Assembly: GCA_022708505.1 (NCBI GenBank)
Contig: JAKIYP010000009.1
Span: forward strand, 1-55,660
Direction: 5' to 3'
Source: Bacteroidota bacterium
Lineage (GTDB): Bacteria > Bacteroidota > Bacteroidia > Bacteroidales > Paludibacteraceae
Length of the DNA stretch: 55,660 bases
The notes under the pieces were generated by a model. It was not told where the DNA came from, searched no databases, and saw nothing but the letters and a program-made list of their open reading frames with translations. The position numbers and the translations under genes are program-made. Every line of letters starts with the position of its first letter. The stretch's first letter is position 1. Below, in pieces: positions 25,312 to 34,776 of the stretch.

Positions 25312-26091
25312 TTAAATAAATCCTTTGATAATTCCCCGGTCCGATGACTTGATGAATTTAACAATCAGCTCTCTTTCGGGGCTTTCGGAGATGGTTTCCA
25401 ACACCTTGTTAATAGCGTTAGTGGTATTTAATTTCGACTGAAAGATAATCCGGTATATATCCTGAATTTGTGTAATCTGTTCGTTGGTATATCCTCTTCT
25501 TCTCAGTCCGACCGAGTTAATTCCCACGTATGAATTTGGGTCTTTTGCAGCCATTACATAAGGCGGAACGTCTTTTGCCAGCTTGGTACCTCCCTGGATC
25601 ATGACATGAGCACCTATTCTTGAAAACTGATGTACCAGCGTGCCTCCACCGAGGATAGCATATTCGTCAATCTCCACCTCACCGGCCAATTGGGTTGAAT
25701 TGGCCAAGATTACATTGTCTTTAATGATGCAGTCGTGTGCTACGTGTGCGTAGGCCATCAGCAGGCAGTTGCTGCCCACAACAGTTTTTCCTTTTGCCAC
25801 TGTTCCGCGGTTAACGGTTACACATTCGCGGATGGTGGTGTTATTACCGATGATAGCAAGCGTCTCTTCTCCTCTGAATTTAAGATCCTGCGGAATACCT
25901 CCCAATACAGCTCCCGGAAATATGCGGCATTTCTCACCGATTCTTGTGCCTTCGAGTATGGTGACATTCGAAAATATCTTTGTTCCGGCGCCTATTTCAA
26001 CATTTTTATCGATAAATACAAATGGACCAATTTCCACATCGGGAGCAATGATAGCATCTGGGTGAATCTGAGACAAAGGATGTTGTGTCAT
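25312..26091 (-). CDS. lpxA: UDP-N-acetylglucosamine acyltransferase LpxA
   Basis: First step of lipid A synthesis: adds a 3-hydroxyacyl chain to UDP-GlcNAc in the cytosol. The 259-residue protein is a left-handed beta helix of hexapeptide repeats (about 10-190; for example IGPFVFIDKNVEIGAGTKI) with the catalytic histidine in AYAHVAHDC (about 122) and a helical C-terminal domain. Start ATG overlaps the lpxC stop (ATGA), so the two genes are translationally coupled. Confidence 0.96.
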   Translation of the reverse strand: MTQHPLSQIHPDAIIAPDVEIGPFVFIDKNVEIGAGTKIFSNVTILEGTRIGEKCRIFPGAVLGGIPQDLKFRGEETLAIIGNNTTIRECVTVNRGTVAKGKTVVGSNCLLMAYAHVAHDCIIKDNVILANSTQLAGEVEIDEYAILGGGTLVHQFSRIGAHVMIQGGTKLAKDVPPYVMAAKDPNSYVGINSVGLRRRGYTNEQITQIQDIYRIIFQSKLNTTNAINKVLETISESPERELIVKFIKSSDRGIIKGFI

Positions 26092-26999
26092 TTTTTTTCA
26101 GTTATAAAAGTTTTTCTTAGTAGTTGAGCAAATTCAGTGTTTATTTTATGGCCGGGATATTTAGCGATGATTCTTCCTTTGATGGGTCTGCCTACCAGCG
26201 CTAAATCTCCGACTAAGTCGAGCAATTTATGCATGGCAGGTTCATTTTCAAATTTGATACCTCCATTCAGATAGCCAAGCTTGTTTGCATCGACACGGGG
26301 CTGATGCAATTTTTCCGTCAGCATGTCGATCCATTCCTGTGGCATGATTTTATCGTAAATTACGATGGCGTTTTTCAGGTCACCCCCCTTGATTAGATTC
26401 ATATTCAGCAAAGGTTCAATTTCCCGTACAAATACGAAGGTACGGGCAGAAGCTGTTTTTGCATTAAAATCTTTTAAATCGTCGAGCGATGCTGTTTGTT
26501 CTCTTAATACCGCAGAATCAAAACCGATCATTACTTCCAGTTCCAACTTATCTGCCGGATAAGCTTTGATAACAGACCCCGACTCTGTCTTGTATTCAAT
26601 TTCTTCTGTAATGGTGATAAAGTCTTTCGTTGCATCCTGTACTTCGATACCGACTTCCTGAATTTTATCTCTGAATAATTTGGCGCTTCCGTCTAGAATC
26701 GGAAATTCCGGGCCATCAACTTCAAACAGGCAGTTGTCAATTCCTGCAGCAAAGAATGCAGCCATAGCATGTTCAATTGTGCTGACCTGCATTTGGTCAT
26801 TCATGAGAACAGTACCACGAACCGTGTAACCTACGTTTTCGGCGATCGCTTCAATGGTTGGTTGTCCTTCAAGGTCGGTTCTGCGAATGATTATGCCATG
26901 ATTAATGGGAGCGGGGTTAGCTTTTAGCCTGATGTTCAGTCCGGTATGTAATGCAATCCCTTCAATAACAAAGGAATCCCTGATTGTTTTTTGCTTCAT
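26088..26999 (-). CDS. lpxC: UDP-3-O-acyl-N-acetylglucosamine deacetylase LpxC, without FabZ domain
   Basis: The zinc deacetylase that commits to lipid A. At 303 residues it is the size of stand-alone LpxC. Zinc and catalytic residues are present: STIEHAMAAF (His about 78), MHKLLDLVGDL (His and Asp about 235-239) and PGHKINTEF (His about 262). In the Bacteroidota I know (Bacteroides, Porphyromonas, flavobacteria) LpxC is fused to FabZ in one chain of about 460 residues. Here the protein stops just where FabZ should begin, and lpxA starts in the overlapping ATGA. The gene lies between lpxD and lpxA. Confidence 0.95.
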   Translation of the reverse strand: MKQKTIRDSFVIEGIALHTGLNIRLKANPAPINHGIIIRRTDLEGQPTIEAIAENVGYTVRGTVLMNDQMQVSTIEHAMAAFFAAGIDNCLFEVDGPEFPILDGSAKLFRDKIQEVGIEVQDATKDFITITEEIEYKTESGSVIKAYPADKLELEVMIGFDSAVLREQTASLDDLKDFNAKTASARTFVFVREIEPLLNMNLIKGGDLKNAIVIYDKIMPQEWIDMLTEKLHQPRVDANKLGYLNGGIKFENEPAMHKLLDLVGDLALVGRPIKGRIIAKYPGHKINTEFAQLLRKTFITEKK

Positions 27000-27013
27000 T
27001 TCTCAATAATATA

Positions 27014-28075
27014 TCAGGAATTCAACGATTTAGATTCGATAATCTTTTCCAATTCCCCGACTTTTTTTATTAATTCATTAATCGTATTTTGTAACACAGG
27101 TAAATTTTTGTTGACGACATAAGATCGTCTGAACGTGTTAATCGGCACAGCAGGATAACCTGAATAAATCTGGCCGGGAGTTTTGATGGAAGAGGCAACG
27201 CCTGCTTTTGCTCCGAGGATGGTGCCATCAGCAATGTTTACATGTCCGGAAATACCTACCTGGCCGCCGAACATCACCCTTTTCCCTATTTTTGATGAAC
27301 CGGCAATCCCTGTCTGTGAGGCAATCACCGAATCTTCTCCAATTTCTACGTTGTGCGCAACCTGCACTAAATTATCCAGCTTAACGCCCTTTCTGATGAT
27401 GGTGCTGCCCAGCGTTGCCCGGTCTACAGTTGTGTTAGATCCAATCTCTACATTATCCTCTATAACAACATTCCCGGTCTGAGGTATCTTTTTATATGTT
27501 CCATCTTCGGATGGGGCAAAACCAAAACCATCGGAGCCGATAACGGCATTGGCATGGATAATACAGTTATTGCCTATTACACATCCTTCGTAAATGCAAA
27601 CTCCGGGGTAAATCAGTACATTATCGCCAATTTCAGTGTTATCGGCAATACTGACATTCCCATATATAGTTGCTTTATCTCCGATTTTCACCTTTGCTCC
27701 GATAAGAACGTAAGGAGCTATGTAAGCTTCTTTGCCTATCTCAGCCGATTCATCGATAGCGGCTAAAGAAGAAATGCCTGTTTTCCGCGATTTTCCGTTT
27801 GTAACCAGGTTCATCAGTATCGCAAGTGATTCGTATGCATTGTCGACACGAACCAAAGTTGCTTTTACCGGCTTTTCAGGCACAAAATCCTTATTTACCA
27901 ATACGATATCAGCCTGACAATCATAGATGTAGTTGATGTATTTGGGATTTGCCAAGAAAGTGAGAGTGCCGGGTTTTCCGTCCTCTATCTTTGAAAAATC
28001 GTGTACACTGACATCGGGATTTCCTTCAACGGTTCCCTTTAAGTACTCAGCTATTTGTCCGGCTGTATATGTCAT
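27014..28075 (-). CDS. lpxD: UDP-3-O-acylglucosamine N-acyltransferase LpxD
   Basis: Third acyl-transfer step of lipid A. The 353-residue protein has an N-terminal uridine-binding domain (about 1-100), then a left-handed beta helix of hexapeptide repeats (about 100-310) with the catalytic histidine in [14 protein letters not shown] (about 246), and a C-terminal helix ([20 protein letters not shown]). lpxC follows after 14 bases. A promoter lies at 28092-28099. Confidence 0.96.
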   Translation of the reverse strand: MTYTAGQIAEYLKGTVEGNPDVSVHDFSKIEDGKPGTLTFLANPKYINYIYDCQADIVLVNKDFVPEKPVKATLVRVDNAYESLAILMNLVTNGKSRKTGISSLAAIDESAEIGKEAYIAPYVLIGAKVKIGDKATIYGNVSIADNTEIGDNVLIYPGVCIYEGCVIGNNCIIHANAVIGSDGFGFAPSEDGTYKKIPQTGNVVIEDNVEIGSNTTVDRATLGSTIIRKGVKLDNLVQVAHNVEIGEDSVIASQTGIAGSSKIGKRVMFGGQVGISGHVNIADGTILGAKAGVASSIKTPGQIYSGYPAVPINTFRRSYVVNKNLPVLQNTINELIKKVGELEKIIESKSLNS

Positions 28076-28091
28076 AAAAAAAATTTGGGCA

Positions 28092-28099
28092 CAAAATTA
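28092..28099 (-). promoter_or_regulatory. -7 element of the lpxD-lpxC-lpxA promoter
   Basis: Minus strand TAATTTTG (28099-28092), 16 bases before the lpxD start. Confidence 0.5.
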
Positions 28100-28150
28100 A
28101 TAAACTATTTCGATATAATCAGGTTTACACTTGATTTTTCAATATTTAAT

Positions 28151-28220
28151 GTCTCCGGTCTCAGGTCTCCGGTCTCCGGTCTCCAGTCTGGCGTCCGGTG
28201 TCCGGTGTCTGGCGTCCTAC
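28151..28220. repeat. Heptamer array, ten GTC-type units
   Basis: Ten units in exact phase, all starting GTC: GTCTCCG, GTCTCAG, GTCTCCG twice, GTCTCCA, GTCTGGC, GTCCGGT twice, GTCTGGC, GTCCTAC. The left half has CC-type units, the right half GG-type, so it resembles an inverted pair without spacer. The last unit contains the stop codon of the HD gene (28217-28219, minus strand). Confidence 0.85.
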
Positions 28221-29443
28221 ATCTTCAAATAACAGAAGTAATGCTTCATCACCTTCTTTGTCAGCACCTGTATGTTCAACATATCCGAAGCATCTGCTAT
28301 ATCTCTGATACTGCCGTCTTTCATCAGAATGTTGATGTTATCGTCTTTCGGTTGATAAGTATCTGTACTTACGATTTCATCTCCCATAAAGTAACGGGCT
28401 TCTTCCATACTGATATGAAAGCGGTCCATATAATTTTTCAATGCTTCTTTCTGAATCCGCCCGTCGGTGGCTTCCGTTTTTATTTCGACCTTGAATAATC
28501 TTCTGTTGATGAAAGATTTACAAAGTAATGATAATACAAAATCAGGATGATTCGACCAAACTTTTATCGCGGAGAAAAAGTCGGAATCATCCAGCATAAC
28601 AAAGTTCTCAAATGCATTTCCTGTATCTTCAAAATCAGTCAGGCTGACCTTATTATTATACAGAAAATAATATAAAGCCGGTGTTGCAAATAACTCATTC
28701 CCTTTTGAGGCAAGTTCTTTTGCTCGTTTCAGGATGTTGACCAACATCTTTTCCGCTGCAACCGACGTTTTATGTAAATATACCTGCCAGTACATTAACC
28801 GACGGGCTACTAAAAATTTCTCTATAGAATATATTCCTTTCGCTTCCACCACCAGCTGACCGTTATGCAGGTTCAGCATCTTGATGATACGCGATGCACC
28901 GATAATGCCTTCACTTACCCCGCAAAAAAAACTGTCGCGACTCAGGTAATCCAGCCTGTCCATATCGAGCTGACCAGAAACCAGCTGATGCAAAAAACGC
29001 TTCGGATATTGATTCCTGAAAATCTCGATTGCCATGTCGAGTTTGCGCTCAAACTCCTGGTTCATCTTCTCCATAATCAGCAGCGATATTTCTTCATGGC
29101 TCACTTCCGGCACTAAACTATGCTCCAATGCATGCGAAAAAGGCCCATGACCAATATCATGAAGCAGGATGCAAGCCTTTACCGCTTCTTCCTCTGCGGC
29201 AGTAATTTGGTGACCTGCTATTCTGAGCTGGCTGATGGCTTCCCCCATCAGATGCATCGCACCAATCGAATGTTGCAGGCGGGTATGTTGTGCTCCCGGA
29301 TACACGTAAGAAGAGAGTCCCAATTGTTTGATCCGGTTTAGTCGTTGAAAATAAGGGTGTTGTATTATTTCATAGGGTAATCCGTCAGGTATATTGATAA
29401 ACCCAAACACCGGATCGTTGATGATTTTTCTTTTATTATTCAT
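28217..29443 (-). CDS. HD-domain phosphohydrolase
   Basis: A 408-residue cytosolic protein of the dGTPase-like HD family. Metal site: the H of TRLQHSIGAMHLMG (about 54) with LLHDIGHGPFSHALEH (about 92-107), followed by SGQLDMDRLDYLSRDSFFCG (about 156-175) with a further Asp, the usual pattern for YdhJ/SAMHD1-like hydrolases that cleave (d)NTPs. The exact nucleotide substrate is unknown. It follows pepD by 26 bases, probably one transcript. The stop codon lies inside a heptamer unit. Confidence 0.88.
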   Translation of the reverse strand: MNNKRKIINDPVFGFINIPDGLPYEIIQHPYFQRLNRIKQLGLSSYVYPGAQHTRLQHSIGAMHLMGEAISQLRIAGHQITAAEEEAVKACILLHDIGHGPFSHALEHSLVPEVSHEEISLLIMEKMNQEFERKLDMAIEIFRNQYPKRFLHQLVSGQLDMDRLDYLSRDSFFCGVSEGIIGASRIIKMLNLHNGQLVVEAKGIYSIEKFLVARRLMYWQVYLHKTSVAAEKMLVNILKRAKELASKGNELFATPALYYFLYNNKVSLTDFEDTGNAFENFVMLDDSDFFSAIKVWSNHPDFVLSLLCKSFINRRLFKVEIKTEATDGRIQKEALKNYMDRFHISMEEARYFMGDEIVSTDTYQPKDDNINILMKDGSIRDIADASDMLNIQVLTKKVMKHYFCYLKM

Positions 29444-29469
29444 ATATTTTAAGCAAACAGATTAATTTA

Positions 29470-30912
29470 TTAACATAATTTAAGTGCTTCAGAGAGCCAC
29501 TTCCATGTTTTTTGGGTGGATGAAATGCTTAGTCTTTCATCCGGAGAATGTACGCCATACATCTGTGGTCCGATAGAAACCATGTCCAAATGAGGGTATT
29601 TTTCTAAAAACAATCCACATTCGAGTCCGGCGTGAATGGCCTTTACTTTTGGCTCTTCTCCGAAAAGATGATTGTAGGCTGTTACTGTTTTTGCCAATAA
29701 AGCTGAGTCGACATTGGGCTGCCAGCCCGGATATCCGTCAGATTGTATGACGGTTGCTCCGGCAAGCTCGAAAACAGCATTCAATTGTGCCGCTATGTCG
29801 GTTTTTGCGCTTTCCGAGGAACTACGCTGACTCGTGTTTATTTCGAACTCTCTGTTGGCGGTCATTTTTACAGAAGCGAGGTTGGTCGATGTTTCAACCA
29901 GACCGGATATGGTGCGGCTCATGGCAATGACGCCGTGGGGACAGGCATAGAGTGTCTGTAACAAGCGATCGGAAGCTGATTTTTCGATGACGGTCTCAGG
30001 CAGGGAATCCGATTCCAGACTCATGTGAAAGTTCGTTTCAATGTCTTTGAATTCAGCTTCGATAGTGGCAATGTACATGTTCAGGATGACGCGAATAGTT
30101 TCTTTCTCGGAATATGGAACTGCGCAGAAAGCGTTTGCTTCGCGAGGGATGGCATTGTGCAGATTACCTCCTTCTAGTGAAATCAGGCGTAGATCCATTT
30201 GCTTGTTAAGTTGCCACAGGTACCGGTTGAGTATTTTAATGGCGTTGGCGAGTCCCAGATGGATGTCGCCGCCGGAATGTCCGCCCTTCAGCCCTGAAAC
30301 TTTCACCTTGAAACCGAAATAGCCGGATGGTGTGGTTTCCTGCCGATAAGGGAGTATTGCTTTAGTCCCGATTCCTCCGGCGCAACCGATGAATATTTCT
30401 CCGTCATCTTCGGAATCTAAATTGATTAATACCGAACCGGATAAAAGCTTAGAATCAAGTCCGTATGCGCCGGTCAAACCTGTCTCCTCATCGACCGTAA
30501 ACAGACATTCGAGTGCAGGATGTTGCAAATCAGCGGCATCCAGCACAGCCAACATCATAGCCATCCCGATGCCATTATCGGCTCCCAGCGTGGTGCCCCG
30601 GGCTTTTACCCAGTCTCCATCAATATAAGTCTGAATCGGATCTTTTTCGAAATCATGTGTTGTCTCCGCGTTCTTCTCGCATACCATGTCGATATGTGCC
30701 TGTAAAATAACCGTCGGATGATTTTCGTAACCCGGAGTTGCCGGTTTTTTAATCAGGATATTGCCTACCTTGTCGGTTATTACCGGCAATTGATGCCGAA
30801 CGGCAAAGTCTTTCAGATAACCCGCAATTTGCTCCTCTTTTTTGGATGGACGGGGTACCTGTGTGATTTGATGGAAGTAATTCCAAAGGGTATGTGGTTG
30901 AAGATCAGTCAT
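29470..30912 (-). CDS. pepD: Aminoacyl-histidine dipeptidase (PepD, M20 family)
   Basis: Cleaves Xaa-His dipeptides such as carnosine. The 480-residue zinc peptidase has QAHIDMVCEKN (metal His and Asp, about 75-85), [13 protein letters not shown] (about 115-127), the catalytic VDEETGLTGAYGLD (about 145-158) and LDSEDDGEIFIGCAGG. The C-terminal HAGLECGLF carries another metal histidine. No signal peptide. The promoter lies at 30938-30945. Confidence 0.95.
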   Translation of the reverse strand: MTDLQPHTLWNYFHQITQVPRPSKKEEQIAGYLKDFAVRHQLPVITDKVGNILIKKPATPGYENHPTVILQAHIDMVCEKNAETTHDFEKDPIQTYIDGDWVKARGTTLGADNGIGMAMMLAVLDAADLQHPALECLFTVDEETGLTGAYGLDSKLLSGSVLINLDSEDDGEIFIGCAGGIGTKAILPYRQETTPSGYFGFKVKVSGLKGGHSGGDIHLGLANAIKILNRYLWQLNKQMDLRLISLEGGNLHNAIPREANAFCAVPYSEKETIRVILNMYIATIEAEFKDIETNFHMSLESDSLPETVIEKSASDRLLQTLYACPHGVIAMSRTISGLVETSTNLASVKMTANREFEINTSQRSSSESAKTDIAAQLNAVFELAGATVIQSDGYPGWQPNVDSALLAKTVTAYNHLFGEEPKVKAIHAGLECGLFLEKYPHLDMVSIGPQMYGVHSPDERLSISSTQKTWKWLSEALKLC

Positions 30913-30937
30913 AACGGATTGGTTTGTGATTAGGTTG

Positions 30938-30945
30938 CAAAGATA
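30938..30945 (-). promoter_or_regulatory. -7 element of the pepD promoter
   Basis: Minus strand TATCTTTG (30945-30938), 25 bases before the pepD start. Confidence 0.55.
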
Positions 30946-31023
30946 GCTAAAAATCTGTTTGATTAATGCTAATTTAACCCTTCTATTGCATGTAAACCAT
31001 TTTCAACTATCGAATATTATCCC

Positions 31024-31031
31024 TAAATTTG
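31024..31031 (+). promoter_or_regulatory. -7 element of the holB operon promoter
   Basis: TAAATTTG, 34 bases before the holB start. It drives the holB-ricT-gldH-trmB run, whose genes overlap or nearly touch. Confidence 0.5.
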
Positions 31032-31065
31032 CCCTGTTTAAAATCAGGATAATCAAAACAATTGC

Positions 31066-32223
31066 ATGTTATTTTCTCAGATACTCGGACAGGAAGCGAT
31101 TAAGGAGCGGTTGATACGCACGGTACAGGAGCAGCGCATTCCGCATGCGCAGTTGTTTCGCGGACCGGAAGGGGTAGGTAAGCTGGCCCTGGCTATTGCC
31201 TATGCACAATATATTTGTTGCGAAAACAAACAGGATCACGATTCCTGTGGTGTGTGTCCGTCTTGTGTGAAATATGCCAAGCTGGCTCATCCCGATTTGC
31301 ATTTGGTGTTCCCGGTCATCAAGCCTGCCGGTAAAAATTCGGTTGTTTGTGATGATTTTGTGTCTGAATTCCGGAATATGGTGATTGAAACCCCGTATTT
31401 TGGTGTAAACGAATGGTTCGCTAAGATTTCCGGGGATGCCAAGCAGGGGATGATTTACGCGAATGAGAGTCAGGAAATCATCCGGAAACTGAGTCTGAAA
31501 ACCTACGAATCAGAATATAAAGTGATGATAATCTGGCTTCCGGAGAGGATGAACGTGACCTGTGCCAATAAATTGCTGAAGATTTTAGAGGAACCTCCCG
31601 AAAAAACTGTATTTTTGTTGGTGTCTAATCGTCCGGACGAAATCATTCAGACCATTTTATCCCGGACTCAGCATCTCAATATCCCATTTCTCGACGATGA
31701 AGATGTCGTGTCGGCTTTGCTTCGTAATCCGGATATAGAAATTGCGCAGCATGATGCGCTTAACATAGCCCGCATTGCCAACGGGAGCTACCTGAAGGCC
31801 CTGAATTTGTTAAAAGAAGGGGACGAACAGAAACAAAACTTCGATAGATTTGTTCAAATCATGCGACTTGCCTGGCAGGTGGGCAACAAAAAAGATTATG
31901 CTTCGCTGAAGACCTTGCGGAAATGGGCCGACGAAATGGCCTTATCGGCAGTGGGCAGAGAACGACAAAAAGGATTTTTGGTATACGCGCAGCACATGGT
32001 GCGTGAAAATTATATTTTCAACCTGAGAAATCAGGAATTGAATTATTTAAGTCAGGATGAATCAGCTTTTTCTGCGAATTTTTCCCGCTTTATTCACGAG
32101 CGGAATGTAGAGGATCTGATGGCTGAATTTGCGCTGGCTGAGAGACATATTGAACAAAATGTGAATGCAAAAATGGTTTTCTTCGATTTAGTGTTGAAAA
32201 TCATCATGCTCTTAAAAAGGTAA
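31066..32223 (+). CDS. holB: DNA polymerase III delta-prime subunit
   Basis: Clamp-loader subunit. The 385-residue protein has the AAA+ layout with GQEAIKERLIRTVQEQRIPHAQLF (about residues 8-31, given as two parts: GQEAIKERLIR and PHAQLF), a P-loop-like GPEGVGKLALA that lacks the usual GKT/S, and a zinc-binding CCENKQDHDSCGVCPSC (about 51-67). NKLLKILEEPPEKTVFLLVSN is the family's sensor/SRC region (about 165-185; no full SRC). First gene of a four-gene run; ricT begins eight bases after its stop. Confidence 0.9.
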   Translation: MLFSQILGQEAIKERLIRTVQEQRIPHAQLFRGPEGVGKLALAIAYAQYICCENKQDHDSCGVCPSCVKYAKLAHPDLHLVFPVIKPAGKNSVVCDDFVSEFRNMVIETPYFGVNEWFAKISGDAKQGMIYANESQEIIRKLSLKTYESEYKVMIIWLPERMNVTCANKLLKILEEPPEKTVFLLVSNRPDEIIQTILSRTQHLNIPFLDDEDVVSALLRNPDIEIAQHDALNIARIANGSYLKALNLLKEGDEQKQNFDRFVQIMRLAWQVGNKKDYASLKTLRKWADEMALSAVGRERQKGFLVYAQHMVRENYIFNLRNQELNYLSQDESAFSANFSRFIHERNVEDLMAEFALAERHIEQNVNAKMVFFDLVLKIIMLLKR

Positions 32224-32231
32224 ATTATTCT

Positions 32232-33404
32232 ATGGGACATACACTTGGAGGTTGTGGTTGCGGTATCAACAAAAAAGGTTGCTGCCGGAACTCACATCAG
32301 AAATTAAGCACATTCGACTGGTTATGCGACCTGCCGGAGACACATAAAGAGACTGATTATGTGGAGGTACAATTTAAAAATACGCGTAAAGGATATTATT
32401 TGAATAACACACGGATTCCCCTGGAAAAAGGAGATGTGGTAGCGGTTGAATCATCGCCCGGTCATGACATCGGAGAGGTGACCCTGATTGGACGGTTGGT
32501 TTTGTTGCAAATGAACAAGCAACACATCAACCCGGAGAAATATGAAATAAAAAAGATTTACCGTAAAGCCAAAGAGGCCGACATTGAAAAGTTCAACGAA
32601 GCCAAGGCTAAAGAACAGGAAACCATGATCAAAGCCCGTCAGATCGCTGATAATCTGAAGCTGAACATGAAAATCGGCGATGTAGAGTTTCAGGGTGATG
32701 GCAACAAGGCTATCTTTTATTATATTGCTGACGAAAGGGTTGATTTCAGGCAGTTGATCAAGGTGTTTGCCGAAACTTTCCGGGTACGCATTGAGATGAA
32801 GCAAATCGGTGCACGGCAGGAGGCCGGCCGGATTGGCGGGATTGGCCCCTGTGGCCGGGAGTTGTGCTGTTCAGGTTGGATGACCAACTTCAATTCGGTG
32901 TCCACTTCTGCTGCCCGTTATCAGGATATTTCAATGAATCCACAGAAACTGGCCGGCCAATGCGGTAAGCTGAAGTGTTGTCTGAATTTCGAGTTAGATG
33001 CCTATATGGATGCGATGAAAGACTTTCCTTCGAAAGAAATTCAGTTGGAAACGCTTAGTAACACCTATTACCATTTCAAAACGGATACCTTTAAAGCGGC
33101 TATTTCGTATTCAACTTCGCCAAATTTTGGCGCCAACTTAGTGACAATCTCTGCTGAAAGAGCAAAGGAAATTATCGCGATGAATAAAATAGGCTTTAAA
33201 CCCGATGCATTAGAGCCCATAACAGATGGTGCTGAAAGCATAATCGACTATACCAATGCAGTGGGAGAGGACAGTCTGACCCGGTTCGACGTAAAAAAGA
33301 AGAAAAAGTCGGGCCGCCGCAACCGCCCTGTACTTAAAAAGAATAACCAACAAAATAGTACTGCAAAACAACCCGGAAGAAATGACAAACCTTCGGCAAA
33401 TTAA
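32232..33404 (+). CDS. ricT: RicT/YaaT-like PSP1 domain protein
   Basis: A 390-residue protein with an N-terminal Cys-rich start (GGCGCGINKKGCC), the PSP1 domain (about 75-165), and a very conserved cysteine cluster GPCGRELCCSGWM (about 203-215) with CGKLKCCLNFELDAY (about 238-252). In Bacillus the homologue YaaT/RicT acts with an Fe-S complex on RNA maturation by RNase Y. In Bacteroidota it stands beside holB and gldH, as here. A basic tail (about 355-390) is typical. Its 3' end overlaps gldH by 23 bases. Confidence 0.88.
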   Translation: MGHTLGGCGCGINKKGCCRNSHQKLSTFDWLCDLPETHKETDYVEVQFKNTRKGYYLNNTRIPLEKGDVVAVESSPGHDIGEVTLIGRLVLLQMNKQHINPEKYEIKKIYRKAKEADIEKFNEAKAKEQETMIKARQIADNLKLNMKIGDVEFQGDGNKAIFYYIADERVDFRQLIKVFAETFRVRIEMKQIGARQEAGRIGGIGPCGRELCCSGWMTNFNSVSTSAARYQDISMNPQKLAGQCGKLKCCLNFELDAYMDAMKDFPSKEIQLETLSNTYYHFKTDTFKAAISYSTSPNFGANLVTISAERAKEIIAMNKIGFKPDALEPITDGAESIIDYTNAVGEDSLTRFDVKKKKKSGRRNRPVLKKNNQQNSTAKQPGRNDKPSAN

Positions 33405-33873
33405 AAATGATGTTTTTGTTCTGATTGTGGTGGCCCTGGGGATAATTTCCTGCAGCCGGCAACCTGTTTATAATGAATTCAGTCAGCTTGATCCTGACGG
33501 TTGGTCGGCCGACAGTTCCAGTGTTTTTCAGATAAACATGGAAGATACATCCGGAGCGTACGACTTGACATTGCATATCCGTCATACCAGTGCTTATCCT
33601 TATCAGAATCTCTGGTTGTTTGTCGAACAGTTGTCGCCCGACAGTCAGCTTGTGCGCGATACTATTTCCTGTGTCCTGGCCGACCATGCCGGTAAGTGGT
33701 TGGGGACCGGGTCGGGTTCTGTATATCTGTTTTCAGTACCGCTGAAAAAACAGTATAATTTTGGAAAACAAGGTGTGTATCAGTATACTGTTGTGCATGG
33801 CATGAGAGATGAAATTTTAAGTGGAATCCAGGCCGTAGGGTTAAAATTGGAGAATCAGCATGGGGAAAAATAA
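33382..33873 (+). CDS. gldH: Gliding motility lipoprotein GldH
   Basis: A 163-residue lipoprotein: signal peptide to about residue 24 with lipobox GIISC. The mature part is a beta-rich domain with [21 protein letters not shown] (about 65-85; split [10 protein letters not shown] and NLWLFVEQ), which marks the GldH family. GldH is needed for gliding in Flavobacterium johnsoniae but is also kept by non-motile Bacteroidota, so motility cannot be claimed. It overlaps ricT and trmB on both sides. Confidence 0.9.
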   Translation: MTNLRQIKNDVFVLIVVALGIISCSRQPVYNEFSQLDPDGWSADSSSVFQINMEDTSGAYDLTLHIRHTSAYPYQNLWLFVEQLSPDSQLVRDTISCVLADHAGKWLGTGSGSVYLFSVPLKKQYNFGKQGVYQYTVVHGMRDEILSGIQAVGLKLENQHGEK

Positions 33874-34618
33874 GCTCGCGAAATTTGCTGAAATGGAATC
33901 TTTTCCGCATGTGTTTCAGGTGTCTTCGCATGATATTTTGTCGGGTAAAGTGTTCGTTAACAAGGGTAGGTGGAAAGAATTGGTGTTTAAGAACAACAAT
34001 CCAATCGTGCTGGAGTTGGGTTGCGGGAAAGGAGAGTACTCAGTCGGACTGGCAGCATTGTTTCCGGATAAAAACTTCATAGGGGTTGATATCAAAGGAG
34101 CGCGCATGTGGACCGGAGCGAAAGAATCTTTTGAGAGAAAGATGACCAATGTGGCTTTTTTGCGTACTAATATTGAAATGATTCATCATTTTTTCGCTCC
34201 TGACCAAGTGTCGGAGATGTGGCTGACTTTTCCTGATCCGCAGATGAAGAAAGTGACCAAACGACTCACCGCTACGAATTTTATGAAGTCTTATCAGCAG
34301 TTTGTAAGAGACGGAGGCCTCATTCACCTGAAAACCGACAGCAATTTCATGTTTACCTATACTTGTGAAATGGTGAAGTCAAACGATTATCCGGTAGAAG
34401 TTTCTACAGACGATTTATATGCCACCGTAAAAGACGATCCCATTCTTGGTATCAAGACCTATTACGAACAGCAATGGCTGGAGCGGGGGCTGTCTATCAA
34501 ATACGTCCGTTTCAAACTGGAAAAGAAGGATGTATTTACAGAACCTGATGTTGAAATAGAACATGATGCATACCGTAGCTTTGGGCGCAGTAAGCGGCAC
34601 GGACTTGATTCAGAATAA
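33860..34618 (+). CDS. trmB: tRNA (guanine-N7)-methyltransferase
   Basis: Makes m7G46 in tRNA. The 252-residue SAM enzyme has the motif I region [15 protein letters not shown] (about 52-66), [12 protein letters not shown] (about 75-86), and the family signature [17 protein letters not shown] (about 122-138). The last part holds the [22 protein letters not shown] block (given in two halves: [22 protein letters not shown]). Its start overlaps gldH by 14 bases. Confidence 0.95.
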   Translation: MGKNKLAKFAEMESFPHVFQVSSHDILSGKVFVNKGRWKELVFKNNNPIVLELGCGKGEYSVGLAALFPDKNFIGVDIKGARMWTGAKESFERKMTNVAFLRTNIEMIHHFFAPDQVSEMWLTFPDPQMKKVTKRLTATNFMKSYQQFVRDGGLIHLKTDSNFMFTYTCEMVKSNDYPVEVSTDDLYATVKDDPILGIKTYYEQQWLERGLSIKYVRFKLEKKDVFTEPDVEIEHDAYRSFGRSKRHGLDSE

Positions 34619-34622
34619 TTAA

Positions 34623-34756
34623 ACCATATAAACCATATAAGTCATATAAGAATCATATAAGCTAAAGAATACAGCATCAACTGTTGAAAAACAGCATTAT
34701 TTTAGTTGCTTTTTTTGAATTTAGAACTTATATGGTTCTTATATGACTTATATGGT
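34623..34756. repeat. Inverted pair of 9-bp CATATAA arrays
   Basis: Left: ACCATATAA twice, GTCATATAA, then GA and ATCATATAA (34623-34660). Right, in the opposite sense: CTTATATGGTTC, TTATATGAC, TTATATGGT (34737-34756). The 76-base AT-rich spacer contains a short hairpin CTGTTGAAAAACAG. It separates trmB from mrp. Similar single stretches occur near 13118, 22604, 25227 and 50360. Confidence 0.75.
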
Positions 34757-34776
34757 GAAATTAATTAATATATAGC

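Noticed and set aside
26085..26098. Run of eight A at the lpxC stop as a programmed frameshift making an LpxC-LpxA fusion
   Set aside because: A -1 slip would join the frames, but the ATGA overlap already explains coupling, both proteins are complete, and no stimulatory structure is seen.
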